Part shown: piece after piece, positions 23,133 through 30,025 of the stretch
Layout: each line of letters starts with the position of its first letter
How positions within the stretch are numbered: position 1 is the first letter of the stretch
Origin: a virus
Direction: 5' to 3' (one strand)
Length of the DNA stretch: 33,816 nucleotides
IMG/VR virus record: IMGVR_UViG_3300007640_000020
Location: 1 to 33,816 of that record
Position numbers and translations under genes: made by a program
Notes under the pieces: model-generated
Databases searched by the model: none
Told to the model about the DNA's origin: nothing
The model's input: the letters and a program-made list of their open reading frames with translations, nothing else

Positions 23133-23327
23133 ATGGCTAAATATTATATAGTTGATTACGGTAAAGATACAACCGACTTAGCAGAGCTTTTAATACATCA
23201 TCTAAGAGAACAAGACCATCATGTACTTGTGGCACTTACAGACCTTAATAACTACGTAGCAGCAGAAGAAATAGACGAGGATAGCTTTTTAGATATGTTT
23301 AACCTAGCAAACGAATTAACTAATTAA
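23133..23327 (+). CDS. Hypothetical small acidic protein (64 aa)
   Basis: This 64-aa acidic protein (YYIVDYGKDTTDLAELLIHH, ending LDMFNLANELTN) precedes the sigma factor gene by 13 bases and its 3' end carries the left half of the bipartite motif. It may be a small regulator, for instance an anti-sigma, but that is only suggested by adjacency. Confidence 0.55.
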   Translation: MAKYYIVDYGKDTTDLAELLIHHLREQDHHVLVALTDLNNYVAAEEIDEDSFLDMFNLANELTN

Positions 23328-23343
23328 TCGTTATATAAGTATG
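23312..23343 (+). promoter_or_regulatory. Bipartite motif, copy C, at the sigma factor gene
   Basis: CGAATTAACTAATT then AATCGTTATATAAGTATG, ending on the sigma gene's ATG. By my count 25 of 32 positions match copy A at 6231-6262, including CTAATT, TCGTT and ATAAGTATG at the same spacing. This suggests autoregulation by the phage sigma factor. Confidence 0.4.
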
Positions 23344-23844
23344 CTAATTAAAGAAATAAGCGAAAGACATCAAGACTGGGTAGATATTGTCAAGACTTTT
23401 GGCGGTGGTGTTTACTCAGAAGATATAGTGCAAGAGATGTATTTAAAGATACACAAGCTAGATAAAGAAGTAAATCATAGTTACGTATGGCTAACACTCC
23501 GTTCTATTTTTTACGATGTAACAAGAGTAAAGAGTAAAGTAGACGAGGTTGGGATAGGTGAGAACTTCCAAGTGTTTGAAGAATTGAAAGATAACGGTTT
23601 TGAAGATGCTTACGAAGAGCTGACTTATAGAGTAAACAAAGAGATTAAGTCTTGGTGTCATTACGACCAGAAACTATTTAAACTCTATACACAAACAGAC
23701 ATGAGTTTAAGAGATATACACAAGGGAACTAATATAAGCCTAACGAGTATCTTTAACACTATAAAGAATTGTAAAGCTAGAATGAAAGCTGCGATAGGCG
23801 AAGATTATGAGGACTTAATAAACGGAGATTATGATAAACTTTGA
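23341..23844 (+). CDS. Phage RNA polymerase sigma factor (ECF-like)
   Basis: This 167-aa protein has the two-domain layout of small sigma factors. Region 2 is visible at residues 24-60 (YSEDIVQEMYLKIHKLD, then YVWLTLRSIFYDVTR), and region 4 as a helix-turn-helix at residues 108-150 (YDQKLFKLYTQTDMSLRDI, then ISLTSIFNTIKNCKARMKAA). It would redirect host RNA polymerase to phage late promoters. The related motif before it and two late genes supports this. It overlaps the next gene by 14 bases. Confidence 0.78.
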   Translation: MLIKEISERHQDWVDIVKTFGGGVYSEDIVQEMYLKIHKLDKEVNHSYVWLTLRSIFYDVTRVKSKVDEVGIGENFQVFEELKDNGFEDAYEELTYRVNKEIKSWCHYDQKLFKLYTQTDMSLRDIHKGTNISLTSIFNTIKNCKARMKAAIGEDYEDLINGDYDKL

Positions 23845-24415
23845 TGTGTACATACCTACAACAGTTCAAAGAGATACATTAAACGAAATTCTAGTGTACT
23901 TAGAAGCGTGTGATGTTACACCCATACTATTCCCTAATAACGCAGGTAAAGAAATGTTTTGGAGTGTTTGGAATGATATGTTGAAGACGGCGGAGCAAAG
24001 CGAAGCAGAGTTATTTATCTTTATGCCAGATGACTTTACAGATTTAGACTTAGAACGAATTAAAGAGATACACGAAGCACATAAATGTAAACCTTATGCG
24101 TTTAATATTATTAACGATGGAAGAAACGGATTGTTCAACGGTGTAGTACCTGTAACGATAGATGATAAAATAATGTGTGGCTTTGTAGATTGTGGGTTCT
24201 TTTGCAATCGTGAAGCGTTAGATGCTATTGGTTACTACATGGAACAAACAGAAGTAAAGAAAGATAGTAGCGGAGTAGGTAGAAGATTAAGCAATAGATT
24301 CTTAAAGGCTAGGGTAACGATGTATAAGCCTGTTACAAGTTTAGCATGGCATGGAGACCAAGAAAGTATTATGCACAAAGAGGAGCGGAGAAAAAACCCA
24401 TTGATAAGCCTATGA
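23831..24415 (+). CDS. Glycosyltransferase-like protein 1
   Basis: This 194-aa protein looks like a reduced GT-A fold glycosyltransferase: N-terminal FDVYIPTTVQRDTLNEILVY (alpha/beta start), and FIFMPDDFTDLD with a DxD-like Asp67/Asp68 for nucleotide-sugar binding. Later CGFVDCGFFCNREALDAIGY fits the acceptor side. It is directly coupled by ATGA to a second such gene. It may modify phage DNA, virion proteins or host surface; the target cannot be told. Confidence 0.55.
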   Translation: MINFDVYIPTTVQRDTLNEILVYLEACDVTPILFPNNAGKEMFWSVWNDMLKTAEQSEAELFIFMPDDFTDLDLERIKEIHEAHKCKPYAFNIINDGRNGLFNGVVPVTIDDKIMCGFVDCGFFCNREALDAIGYYMEQTEVKKDSSGVGRRLSNRFLKARVTMYKPVTSLAWHGDQESIMHKEERRKNPLISL

Positions 24416-25041
24416 GAGTTATAGTAGGAATGGCAACAACTAACGAACGAAGAGCTAACGCTATTAAAGCTATGGATAGCCTAGCACCTTATGTTGACGA
24501 AATACATCTATACAACAACGACAAAGAAAGTGTAGACTATACAGATAATGCTAAGTTCTTCTACATAGACAGATACAAAGAGCCTGTATATTGGATAAGT
24601 GCAGACGATGATATAATATATCCAGAGTGGTTTGTTGATACGTGTATAGATAAGATAGAACAGTACAACTCTATTGTAACATTCCACGGTAGAAGACTAA
24701 AGGGAACAAACCTAAACTACTATAAGGAGCATTACTTATACAGCTTAAAGAACTTAATACCTAGAGATGTTAAAATAGATGTTGCAGGTACAGGAGTAAG
24801 CGCATGGAGAACAGACCATTTTAACGGTAGTGAACTTTACAAAGCTAACGATAAGAAGATGGCAGATTTAGTGTTAAGCATAGAAGCAAAGAAGCAAGGT
24901 GTAGATATTATGATGATAGCACACGACAAAGAGGATTTTATAGTTCAAGACATTCCAAAAGAATTAACTATATTTGATGAGATGAAAGATAAGCAAGAAC
25001 GATTAATTGAATTAGCAAACGAAATTTATGAAACAAATTAA
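24412..25041 (+). CDS. Glycosyltransferase-like protein 2 (GT2 type)
   Basis: This 209-aa protein resembles family 2 glycosyltransferases: VGMATTNERRANAIKAMDSL at the N-terminus and a DDD motif in WISADDDIIYPEWF (Asp65-67). I start it at 24412, where ATG overlaps the previous stop, not at in-frame ATG 24346, because the protein homology begins at MRVIVGMATTNERR. WRTDHF later on would suit the catalytic region. Paired with the preceding gene. Confidence 0.65.
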   Translation: MRVIVGMATTNERRANAIKAMDSLAPYVDEIHLYNNDKESVDYTDNAKFFYIDRYKEPVYWISADDDIIYPEWFVDTCIDKIEQYNSIVTFHGRRLKGTNLNYYKEHYLYSLKNLIPRDVKIDVAGTGVSAWRTDHFNGSELYKANDKKMADLVLSIEAKKQGVDIMMIAHDKEDFIVQDIPKELTIFDEMKDKQERLIELANEIYETN

Positions 25042-25183
25042 AGAGTATCTAACGAACCAAAAAGACTTAGCGTTAATGATGTGGTCAAACGAACTACAAA
25101 AAGAAGACTGTAACCTTGCAATGGTCAAGCATTGGTTAGATAGAGTTATAGTAATAGACCAAATGTTAAACGAATTAAAATAA
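25028..25183 (+). CDS. Hypothetical small protein (51 aa)
   Basis: ATG 25028 to TAA 25181-25183 encodes 51 aa, overlapping the previous gene by 14 bases and leaving 6 bases to the next. It is helical (QKDLALMMWSNELQKEDC). Close packing supports coding. No family recognised. Confidence 0.55.
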   Translation: MKQIKEYLTNQKDLALMMWSNELQKEDCNLAMVKHWLDRVIVIDQMLNELK

Positions 25184-25189
25184 GAAATA

Positions 25190-25627
25190 ATGGAAAAGAA
25201 CGAAGAGTACTACGAGAACCTAGACAAAAGAAGTAAAGAGTATAAGGAATACAAAAAAGCCTTTGAAGAAAAGAACAGCGTAGGGTTAGGGGATATAGTA
25301 GAGAAGGTAACTAAAGCTACAGGTATTAAGAAAGTGGTAGAAGCACTTACAGATGATTGTGGATGCGAAGAGCGTAAGGAAAGATTGAACGCTACTAGAC
25401 TTAAACGAAGAAAGCCTTACAGATGTTTCACAGAAGACGAATATAACATACTTACTAACTTCTTTGAGAAAGGCAAGGTAAACTTAACAGGTCAAGACAT
25501 TGACAAAATGATAGAGATTGAAGCAGGTATCTACAATAAGAAGTATAGCGGTAGACCATGCACACAATGTGGAAGAGAAGTCCACCAAATTTATGACACT
25601 TTAAAACTAATCTATGAGAACTATTAG
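25190..25627 (+). CDS. Hypothetical cysteine-containing protein (145 aa)
   Basis: This 145-aa protein has a charged helical start, CGC at residues 57-59 with ERKERLN after it, a central KRRKPYRCFTEDEYN, and CTQCGREVH near the end (Cys123, Cys126). The cysteines could bind zinc. This pattern recurs in Bacteroidetes phages to my memory, without a known role. It overlaps the lipoprotein gene by 14 bases. Confidence 0.65.
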   Translation: MEKNEEYYENLDKRSKEYKEYKKAFEEKNSVGLGDIVEKVTKATGIKKVVEALTDDCGCEERKERLNATRLKRRKPYRCFTEDEYNILTNFFEKGKVNLTGQDIDKMIEIEAGIYNKKYSGRPCTQCGREVHQIYDTLKLIYENY

Positions 25628-25856
25628 TATAATATTTGCATTGCTATTGATAGGATGCACAGCAGAAGAACCACAACCAACACAAACGGTAGATTGTAAC
25701 TGTAACAGAGTAACTACACATACTAGCTTTAATATGCCAGATGGTAGCTCATTCGGTGAATACACAACTATAAACGATTGTAGTGGAGTACAAACCAACG
25801 GCAATTGGAATACAGCATGGGGAAATAGTGAACCAACAAACGGAGAATGTCTATAG
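25614..25856 (+). CDS. Small phage-encoded lipoprotein (80 aa)
   Basis: This 80-aa protein has a signal peptide with lipobox LLIGC (Cys15), then an acidic/Thr-rich mature part with further cysteines and many Asn, Gly and Ser residues. It would sit in the outer membrane. Outside the lysis cassette, phage lipoproteins often block receptors to prevent superinfection; that is inference here. Confidence 0.65.
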   Translation: MRTISIIFALLLIGCTAEEPQPTQTVDCNCNRVTTHTSFNMPDGSSFGEYTTINDCSGVQTNGNWNTAWGNSEPTNGECL

Positions 25857-25933
25857 TGTGGCTATTCTTCATGGTTGGAACTTGTTACGCTTTAGCAGGG
25901 TTTATACTTAATTGGAGTAAACGAAAGAGATGA
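25847..25933 (+). CDS. Very small membrane peptide (28 aa)
   Basis: ATG 25847 overlaps the lipoprotein stop, and TGA 25931-25933 overlaps the next ATG. The 28-aa product is one hydrophobic helix (IVWLFFMVGTCYALAGFIL) with a basic end WSKRKR. Position and overlaps support it, but it is short. Confidence 0.45.
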   Translation: MSIVWLFFMVGTCYALAGFILNWSKRKR

Positions 25934-26205
25934 AGAACACAGATCCAACAAAGATAAAAGACTTAACAGGTTTTGAAGCGTATCTATTAGATAATGGTTT
26001 TAGTGTTATCTATAACGCAGATTACTTTAACACTTACACAGGTTGTAGTAGGGTTTGGACTAAAGAAAACATAAGTATAGATGTTGGTTTAATGGATAGC
26101 CCAACTAGAGTAGGATTAAGAAACTTTGTAGGAGAATTTAATAATTCATTTTTACCAACACCAATACAGTATAAACAAACACTAGATAGATATAAAAATA
26201 AGTGA
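25930..26205 (+). CDS. Hypothetical protein (91 aa)
   Basis: This 91-aa protein (LTGFEAYLLDNGFSVIYNAD, then FNTYTGCSRVWTKEN) appears to be a small alpha/beta domain. It shares ATGA/GTGA junctions with both neighbours. No family recognised. Confidence 0.6.
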   Translation: MKNTDPTKIKDLTGFEAYLLDNGFSVIYNADYFNTYTGCSRVWTKENISIDVGLMDSPTRVGLRNFVGEFNNSFLPTPIQYKQTLDRYKNK

Positions 26206-26375
26206 ACGAATCACAAGCAATAGCATTAATAACAAAATACATCTATGAGCGTAAAGGCGTTAGAGTACATCTAAGCCCTCTTACATTCATTACTGATAGA
26301 AGACAAGCAGAGATGCTAGAACGTGCAGTACAGATAGCCGTAGACTACTACAACGGCGTTAAGATGTATGTTTAA
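26202..26375 (+). CDS. Hypothetical protein with GTG start (57 aa)
   Basis: GTG at 26202 overlaps the previous TGA as GTGA, and the frame runs to TAA 26373-26375: 57 aa, IALITKYIYERKGVRVHLSP, ending VQIAVDYYNGVKMYV. The product is protein-like, with an alpha/beta pattern. No other gene covers this stretch, so a GTG-started gene is likely. No family recognised. Confidence 0.6.
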   Translation: MNESQAIALITKYIYERKGVRVHLSPLTFITDRRQAEMLERAVQIAVDYYNGVKMYV

Positions 26376-26404
26376 ACTGTAAAGAACAATAAAAAACAAT
26401 AGAT

Positions 26405-26737
26405 ATGGGTAAATTTGAGAAAGGAAATAAACTTGGAAAGGGCAGACCAAAGGGAAGCACTAACAGGAAGAAGATTATCTATAAATCTTTATATGAGGAT
26501 ATAGTAGGTTCTTTTAAGAGTGGTTCTTACTACGTGTATTACCATGTGGAAAATAATATTGTTATTTACATAGGTAAGGGTAGTAACGATAGAGCTTGGA
26601 ATTTTAGAGGTAGACCATATAACGAGGTAGATGTAAAACTAATATGCCACAACCTTTCAGAAGAAGAAGCATTAGCAATAGAGAAAGAGTTAATAAAAAT
26701 TCACAAACCATTTTATAACATTAACTATGCCATTTAA
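26405..26737 (+). CDS. GIY-YIG endonuclease with TerS-like N-terminal motif
   Basis: This 110-aa protein joins two parts. Residues 1-22 (FEKGNKLGKGRPKGSTN) carry the same basic KGN-GRPKG element as the start of the TerS next door (KGESGNKTGRPKG). Residues 40-105 form a GIY-YIG nuclease: YYVYYH, VIYIGKG with Arg63, then IEKELIKIHKPFYNIN containing the usual catalytic Glu/Asn region. It overlaps terS by 11 bases. A free-standing homing endonuclease that borrowed the TerS DNA-binding head, or a packaging co-nuclease, are both possible. Confidence 0.75.
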   Translation: MGKFEKGNKLGKGRPKGSTNRKKIIYKSLYEDIVGSFKSGSYYVYYHVENNIVIYIGKGSNDRAWNFRGRPYNEVDVKLICHNLSEEEALAIEKELIKIHKPFYNINYAI

Positions 26738-27023
26738 AAAAGGAGAAAGCGGAAATAAAACAGGCAGACCAAAGGGAGCAGAGAATAAACTAACTAAAGC
26801 AGCTAGAGATGTCTTTATAGAAACACTAGAAGGACAGGTAGACAATATACAAGATGCATTTGATAAAGTGCTTAAAGATAGTCCTGCTAGATATTTAGAT
26901 TTATTCGCTAAGTACGCTCAATACTTTGTACCTAAGAAAACAGAGACAGATATTAAAGGAGAGTTAAGAGGTAGCTTTGATTTTAACAAGACACTAAAGA
27001 AGTTAAGGGGAGAAGATGATTAA
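26727..27023 (+). CDS. terS: Terminase small subunit
   Basis: This 98-aa protein has the N-terminal basic KKGESGNKTGRPKGAEN motif found in Bacteroidetes TerS and DUF5681-type proteins, then two helices (LTKAARDVFIETLEGQV and YLDLFAKYAQYFVP) and an acidic end. It would bind the packaging site and guide TerL. It overlaps the large subunit gene by 8 bases, which fixes its role. Confidence 0.75.
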   Translation: MPFKKGESGNKTGRPKGAENKLTKAARDVFIETLEGQVDNIQDAFDKVLKDSPARYLDLFAKYAQYFVPKKTETDIKGELRGSFDFNKTLKKLRGEDD

Positions 27024-28215
27024 CGAAAAGTACTTAGTACTAGATGAGCCTAGCAGATACTTTATCGTAACAGGTGGGCGTGGTTCTGGTAAGTCTTATT
27101 CTATCAATACTCTTCTATGTTTACTTACGGCAGAAGCAGGACACACTATCTTATTTACTAGGTACACATTAAGAGCTGCAAGTATATCAATCATTCCAGA
27201 GTTCTTAGAGAAGATAGAGGTGTTAGATATGCAAGAGCAATTCCACATAACTAAAGACGAAATAATAAACCTAAACACAGGGAGTAAGATACTGTTCAGA
27301 GGTATTAAAACAAGTAGTGGTAACCAGGTAGCTAACCTTAAGTCTTTACAAGGTGTTACAACGTGGGTACTAGATGAAGCAGAGGAACTAATAGACGAAA
27401 AGATATTTGACACTATAGACTTATCGGTAAGGCAGAAGGGAATACAGAACAGGGTTATAATGATAATGAACCCAACAACTAAAGAGCATTTTATCTATAA
27501 TAGATTCTATGAGGGTAAGGGAGTTCAAGAGGGGAGTAACCTAACTAAAGGAGATACAACTTACATACACACAACATACTTAGACAACATAAACAACCTT
27601 TCAGAATCATACATAAACCAAATAGAAGACATTAAGAAGCGTAGACCAAAGAAGTACGCACATCAAATACTTGGTGGTTGGTTAGATAAAGCAGAGGGTG
27701 TTATCTTTGATAATTGGAAGTTAGGAGAGTTCAAGCACGTTGGTAAGAGTGTATTCGGTCAAGATTTTGGGTTTAGTGTTGACCCTACAACGTTAGTAGA
27801 AACGAATATAGACAGCACAAATAAAACCATCTATCTTAAACTACACTACTACAAGCCTAACTTAACTACATCTCAGATAGCAGAGTTAAACAATAGGATA
27901 GCAGACAACGCTTTAATAGTTGCGGATAGTGCAGAGCCTAGGCTTATTAGTGAACTACTAGCAAAGGGCAATAACATACTACCAACTATAAAGGGTGCAG
28001 GTAGCGTTACGTTTGGAATAAGCATGATGCAAGACTACGATTTAATCATAGACCCAGATAGTACAGAACTCATTAAGGAGTTAAATAACTACTGTTGGTT
28101 AGAGAAGAAGAGCAACACACCAATAGACAACCACAACCACGCCATAGATGCTATTAGATACGCTGTAAGTTATCAATTAGATAATCCAACAAGAGGTGAG
28201 TACTTTATAGGATAA
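27016..28215 (+). CDS. terL: Terminase large subunit (packaging ATPase/nuclease)
   Basis: This 399-aa protein is a clear TerL of the PBSX-like type. Walker A is GGRGSGKS (residues 20-27), Walker B with catalytic Glu is TWVLDEAEE (Asp120, Glu121), the coupling motif area is IMIMNPTTKEHFIYNRFYEG, and the nuclease acidic residues are Asp250 (GQDFGF), Asp304 (VADSAEP) and Asp378 (HNHAIDAIRYA). It translocates DNA into the prohead and cuts it. Length is normal for this subfamily. Confidence 0.95.
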   Translation: MINEKYLVLDEPSRYFIVTGGRGSGKSYSINTLLCLLTAEAGHTILFTRYTLRAASISIIPEFLEKIEVLDMQEQFHITKDEIINLNTGSKILFRGIKTSSGNQVANLKSLQGVTTWVLDEAEELIDEKIFDTIDLSVRQKGIQNRVIMIMNPTTKEHFIYNRFYEGKGVQEGSNLTKGDTTYIHTTYLDNINNLSESYINQIEDIKKRRPKKYAHQILGGWLDKAEGVIFDNWKLGEFKHVGKSVFGQDFGFSVDPTTLVETNIDSTNKTIYLKLHYYKPNLTTSQIAELNNRIADNALIVADSAEPRLISELLAKGNNILPTIKGAGSVTFGISMMQDYDLIIDPDSTELIKELNNYCWLEKKSNTPIDNHNHAIDAIRYAVSYQLDNPTRGEYFIG

Positions 28216-28232
28216 TTAGTATATTTGCAATC

Positions 28233-28305
28233 CTACCTTGTTTGGTTTCGGGGTAGGTGTATTATTATAGGGGGTTATTGTTCTAAGGTGAACGCCCCCT
28301 TTTTT
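28233..28305 (+). terminator. Double hairpin terminator after terL
   Basis: A first hairpin pairs CCTACC (about 28232-28237) with GGTAGG; a second pairs AGGGGG (28269-28274) with CCCCCT (28295-28300), extended inside by GTTC/GAAC, and ends in a T-run. TATATTTG at 28220-28227 looks like a -7 box but has no matching -33, so a small RNA from this gap is only a possibility. Confidence 0.8.
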
Positions 28306-28313
28306 CATTTGCT

Positions 28314-28345
28314 ACAATTTCTTCTTATTTCGTTTAATAAGTATG
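28314..28345 (+). promoter_or_regulatory. Bipartite motif, copy B (candidate phage sigma promoter)
   Basis: ACAATT, 8 bases, then TTTCGTTTAATAAGTATG ending on the chaperone gene ATG. The last 18 bases are identical to copy A at 6245-6262, and ACAATT has the same spacing. Both copies come just after a strong terminator, where a new transcript must start. Confidence 0.5.
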
Positions 28346-29026
28346 GACATCAAGTTAACAATACCAACAGAGCAAAAAGATATAAGCCTTAGACAGTTTC
28401 AAGAGTTTGCTAAACTAGGTGAGGCGCAAGATGAAAACTTCCTACAGCAGAAGATGATAGAGTTATTCTGTAACGTTAGGCTTAATCAAGTTTTATTCAT
28501 AGACCACAGAGAGGTTAAGAGGTTAAGCGAAGATATCACAGAGATACTAAACCGTAAACCAGAGCCTATTTATAGGTTTAAGATTAAAGGGCAAGAGTTT
28601 GGTATGATACCTAACCTTGAAGCAATGACCTTTGGCGAATACGTAGACCTTGATACCTACATAGGAGATTGGCAAACGATGCACAAAGCAATGGCTGTTC
28701 TATTTAGACCAATAGACGTTAAGCATAAAGATAAGTACACCATATACCCATACACAGGAGCAGATGAATTTGCAGACCTTATGCAGTTTATGCCTTTAGA
28801 TGTTGTAATGGGTGCAATGGTTTTTTTTTATCGTTTAGGGAACGAATTACTGAAAGCTACCCAAAGCTATTTAGTGGAGGAAGTAAGGGAGATGGTTTCA
28901 ACTACAGACAACAATTTTCCCAAAAGTATGGATGGTATAATTCAGTCTATACACTCGCAAAGGGAGATATTAATCAACTTGATAGAGTTACAGAGTACGG
29001 AGTTAGACAATGCCTTACCCTATTAA
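28343..29026 (+). CDS. Tail assembly chaperone, short form (G-like)
   Basis: This 227-aa protein corresponds to the tail assembly chaperone that helps wrap or recruit the tape measure and tube subunits. It has SLRQFQEFAKLGEAQDENFL near the start, a middle with VDLDTYIGDWQTMHKAMAVL, RPIDVKH.DKYTI.PYTG, and a helical end (LGNELLKATQSYL). A T9 run inside it (28821-28829) gives a frameshift to a longer product. It is the first gene of the tail module, five genes ahead of the tape measure gene. Confidence 0.7.
   Translation: MDIKLTIPTEQKDISLRQFQEFAKLGEAQDENFLQQKMIELFCNVRLNQVLFIDHREVKRLSEDITEILNRKPEPIYRFKIKGQEFGMIPNLEAMTFGEYVDLDTYIGDWQTMHKAMAVLFRPIDVKHKDKYTIYPYTGADEFADLMQFMPLDVVMGAMVFFYRLGNELLKATQSYLVEEVREMVSTTDNNFPKSMDGIIQSIHSQREILINLIELQSTELDNALPY
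28821..28829 (+). other. Slippery T9 site for -1 programmed frameshift
   Basis: In frame 0 the codons are GTT TTT TTT TAT, so T TTT TTT (28822-28828) is a perfect -1 slippery heptamer. Slipping moves translation into a frame that is open to 29085. That frame has no ATG until its last three codons, so it cannot start by itself with ATG. Confidence 0.7.
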
Positions 29027-29085
29027 ATTACGAAGCAGATAAGCAAGAGGTAGAGAACCTTATAATTAAACAAAGCATGAAATGA
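28828..29085 (+). CDS. Frameshifted C-terminal extension of tail assembly chaperone (GT-like)
   Basis: After a -1 slip at the T9 run, the frame reads 85 codons ending at TGA 29083-29085. The product includes FSQKYGWYNSVYTLAKGDIN and then LDRVTEYGVRQCLTLLNYEA, which is the style of the C-terminal part of Bacteroidetes tail chaperones. The fusion would have about 247 residues against 227 for the unshifted protein. The TGA overlaps the next ATG (ATGA), tighter than the 55-base gap left by the short form. Confidence 0.7.
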   Translation, partial: LSFRERITESYPKLFSGGSKGDGFNYRQQFSQKYGWYNSVYTLAKGDINQLDRVTEYGVRQCLTLLNYEADKQEVENLIIKQSMK

Positions 29086-29534
29086 CAAGTTTTTACGATG
29101 TAACACAAACTATAAAAACCCAATTACTATTAGATGAGTACTGCAATACGGTAAACTTTGGCAATATAGATGAAGTACTTTTAAATAAGCAAGACATCTA
29201 TCCTTACTCACATCTTATACTTAACCAAGCTACGTACGAAGGTAAACTAATGAGGTTTAACTTGTCTGTAATATGTATGGATATAGTAGACATAAGCAAC
29301 GATACAACAACAGATATATTTTTAGGGAACGATAACTTGCACGATATACTTAACACACAATTAGCGGTTATCACAAGATTATTAGAGGTATTACGTAAAG
29401 GGAGTAGTGCTAATACATTCATGTTAGATGGTAACGCAACGCTAGAGAACTTTACAGATAGGTTTGAACATGGTGTAGCAGGATGGACTGCAACATTTGA
29501 TATAGTAATTAACCATGCTATGACAAAATGCTAG
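29082..29534 (+). CDS. Neck or tail completion protein (150 aa)
   Basis: This 150-aa protein (FYDVTQTIKTQLLLDEYCNT, then VDISNDTTTDIFLGNDN, ending ATFDIVINHAMTKC) has the length and mixed fold of tail terminator or neck proteins placed before gp10-like genes. It starts in an ATGA junction with the frameshifted chaperone and overlaps the following gene by 7 bases. Function is inferred from order and size. Confidence 0.55.
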   Translation: MTSFYDVTQTIKTQLLLDEYCNTVNFGNIDEVLLNKQDIYPYSHLILNQATYEGKLMRFNLSVICMDIVDISNDTTTDIFLGNDNLHDILNTQLAVITRLLEVLRKGSSANTFMLDGNATLENFTDRFEHGVAGWTATFDIVINHAMTKC

Positions 29535-30025
29535 AGTATTCAGAAGAACAACTAAGAGACTTTGCAAAGTCAGTTATTCGCAACGCTAAGAGAAATCTTA
29601 AACGCAAGAAGAGTAACACACGTAACTTAGAGGGTTCTTTAGATTATGAATTGAAAGTACACAAGAACAGCTTTAGCTTGTCGTTTTATATGTTGCCTTA
29701 CGGTGAGTTTGTAGACCAAGGAGTAAGCGGTAAGAAGAAGAAATACAACACACCATTTAGTTTTAGGTCTAAGATGCCACCATCTAAACCTATAGACAAA
29801 TGGATAAAGCAAAGAGGAATAAAGGGAAGAGATAAGAAAGGTAGGTTTATAACGAATAAGAGTTTAAGTTTTCTAATTAGAAGAAGCATATTTAACAACG
29901 GTATCAAGCCTAGTTTATTCTTTACAAGACCTTTTGAAACAGCATTTAAGAAACTACCAAACGAATTAATAGAGCAATTCGGTTTGGATGTAGATACATT
30001 TATAGATGAAACAATAAGCAACTAA
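29528..30025 (+). CDS. HK97 gp10-like tail completion protein
   Basis: This 165-aa basic protein looks like the HK97 gp10 family of head-tail joining/tail completion proteins: a helical start (RDFAKSVIRNAKRNLKRK), YGEFVDQGVSG in the middle, a KKKKYNTPFSF basic loop, then RRSIFNNGIKPSLFFTRPFE near the end. It lies between a neck candidate and large tail genes. It shares its last base with the next ATG. Confidence 0.7.
   Translation: MLEYSEEQLRDFAKSVIRNAKRNLKRKKSNTRNLEGSLDYELKVHKNSFSLSFYMLPYGEFVDQGVSGKKKKYNTPFSFRSKMPPSKPIDKWIKQRGIKGRDKKGRFITNKSLSFLIRRSIFNNGIKPSLFFTRPFETAFKKLPNELIEQFGLDVDTFIDETISN

Noticed and set aside
24346-24411. Upstream start at 24346 for glycosyltransferase 2
   Set aside because: It overlaps the previous gene by 70 bases; the ATGA junction at 24412 is the natural start.
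28216-28300. Independent small RNA gene from TATATTTG at 28220
   Set aside because: No -33 element at proper spacing; the two hairpins are explained as terminator structure.
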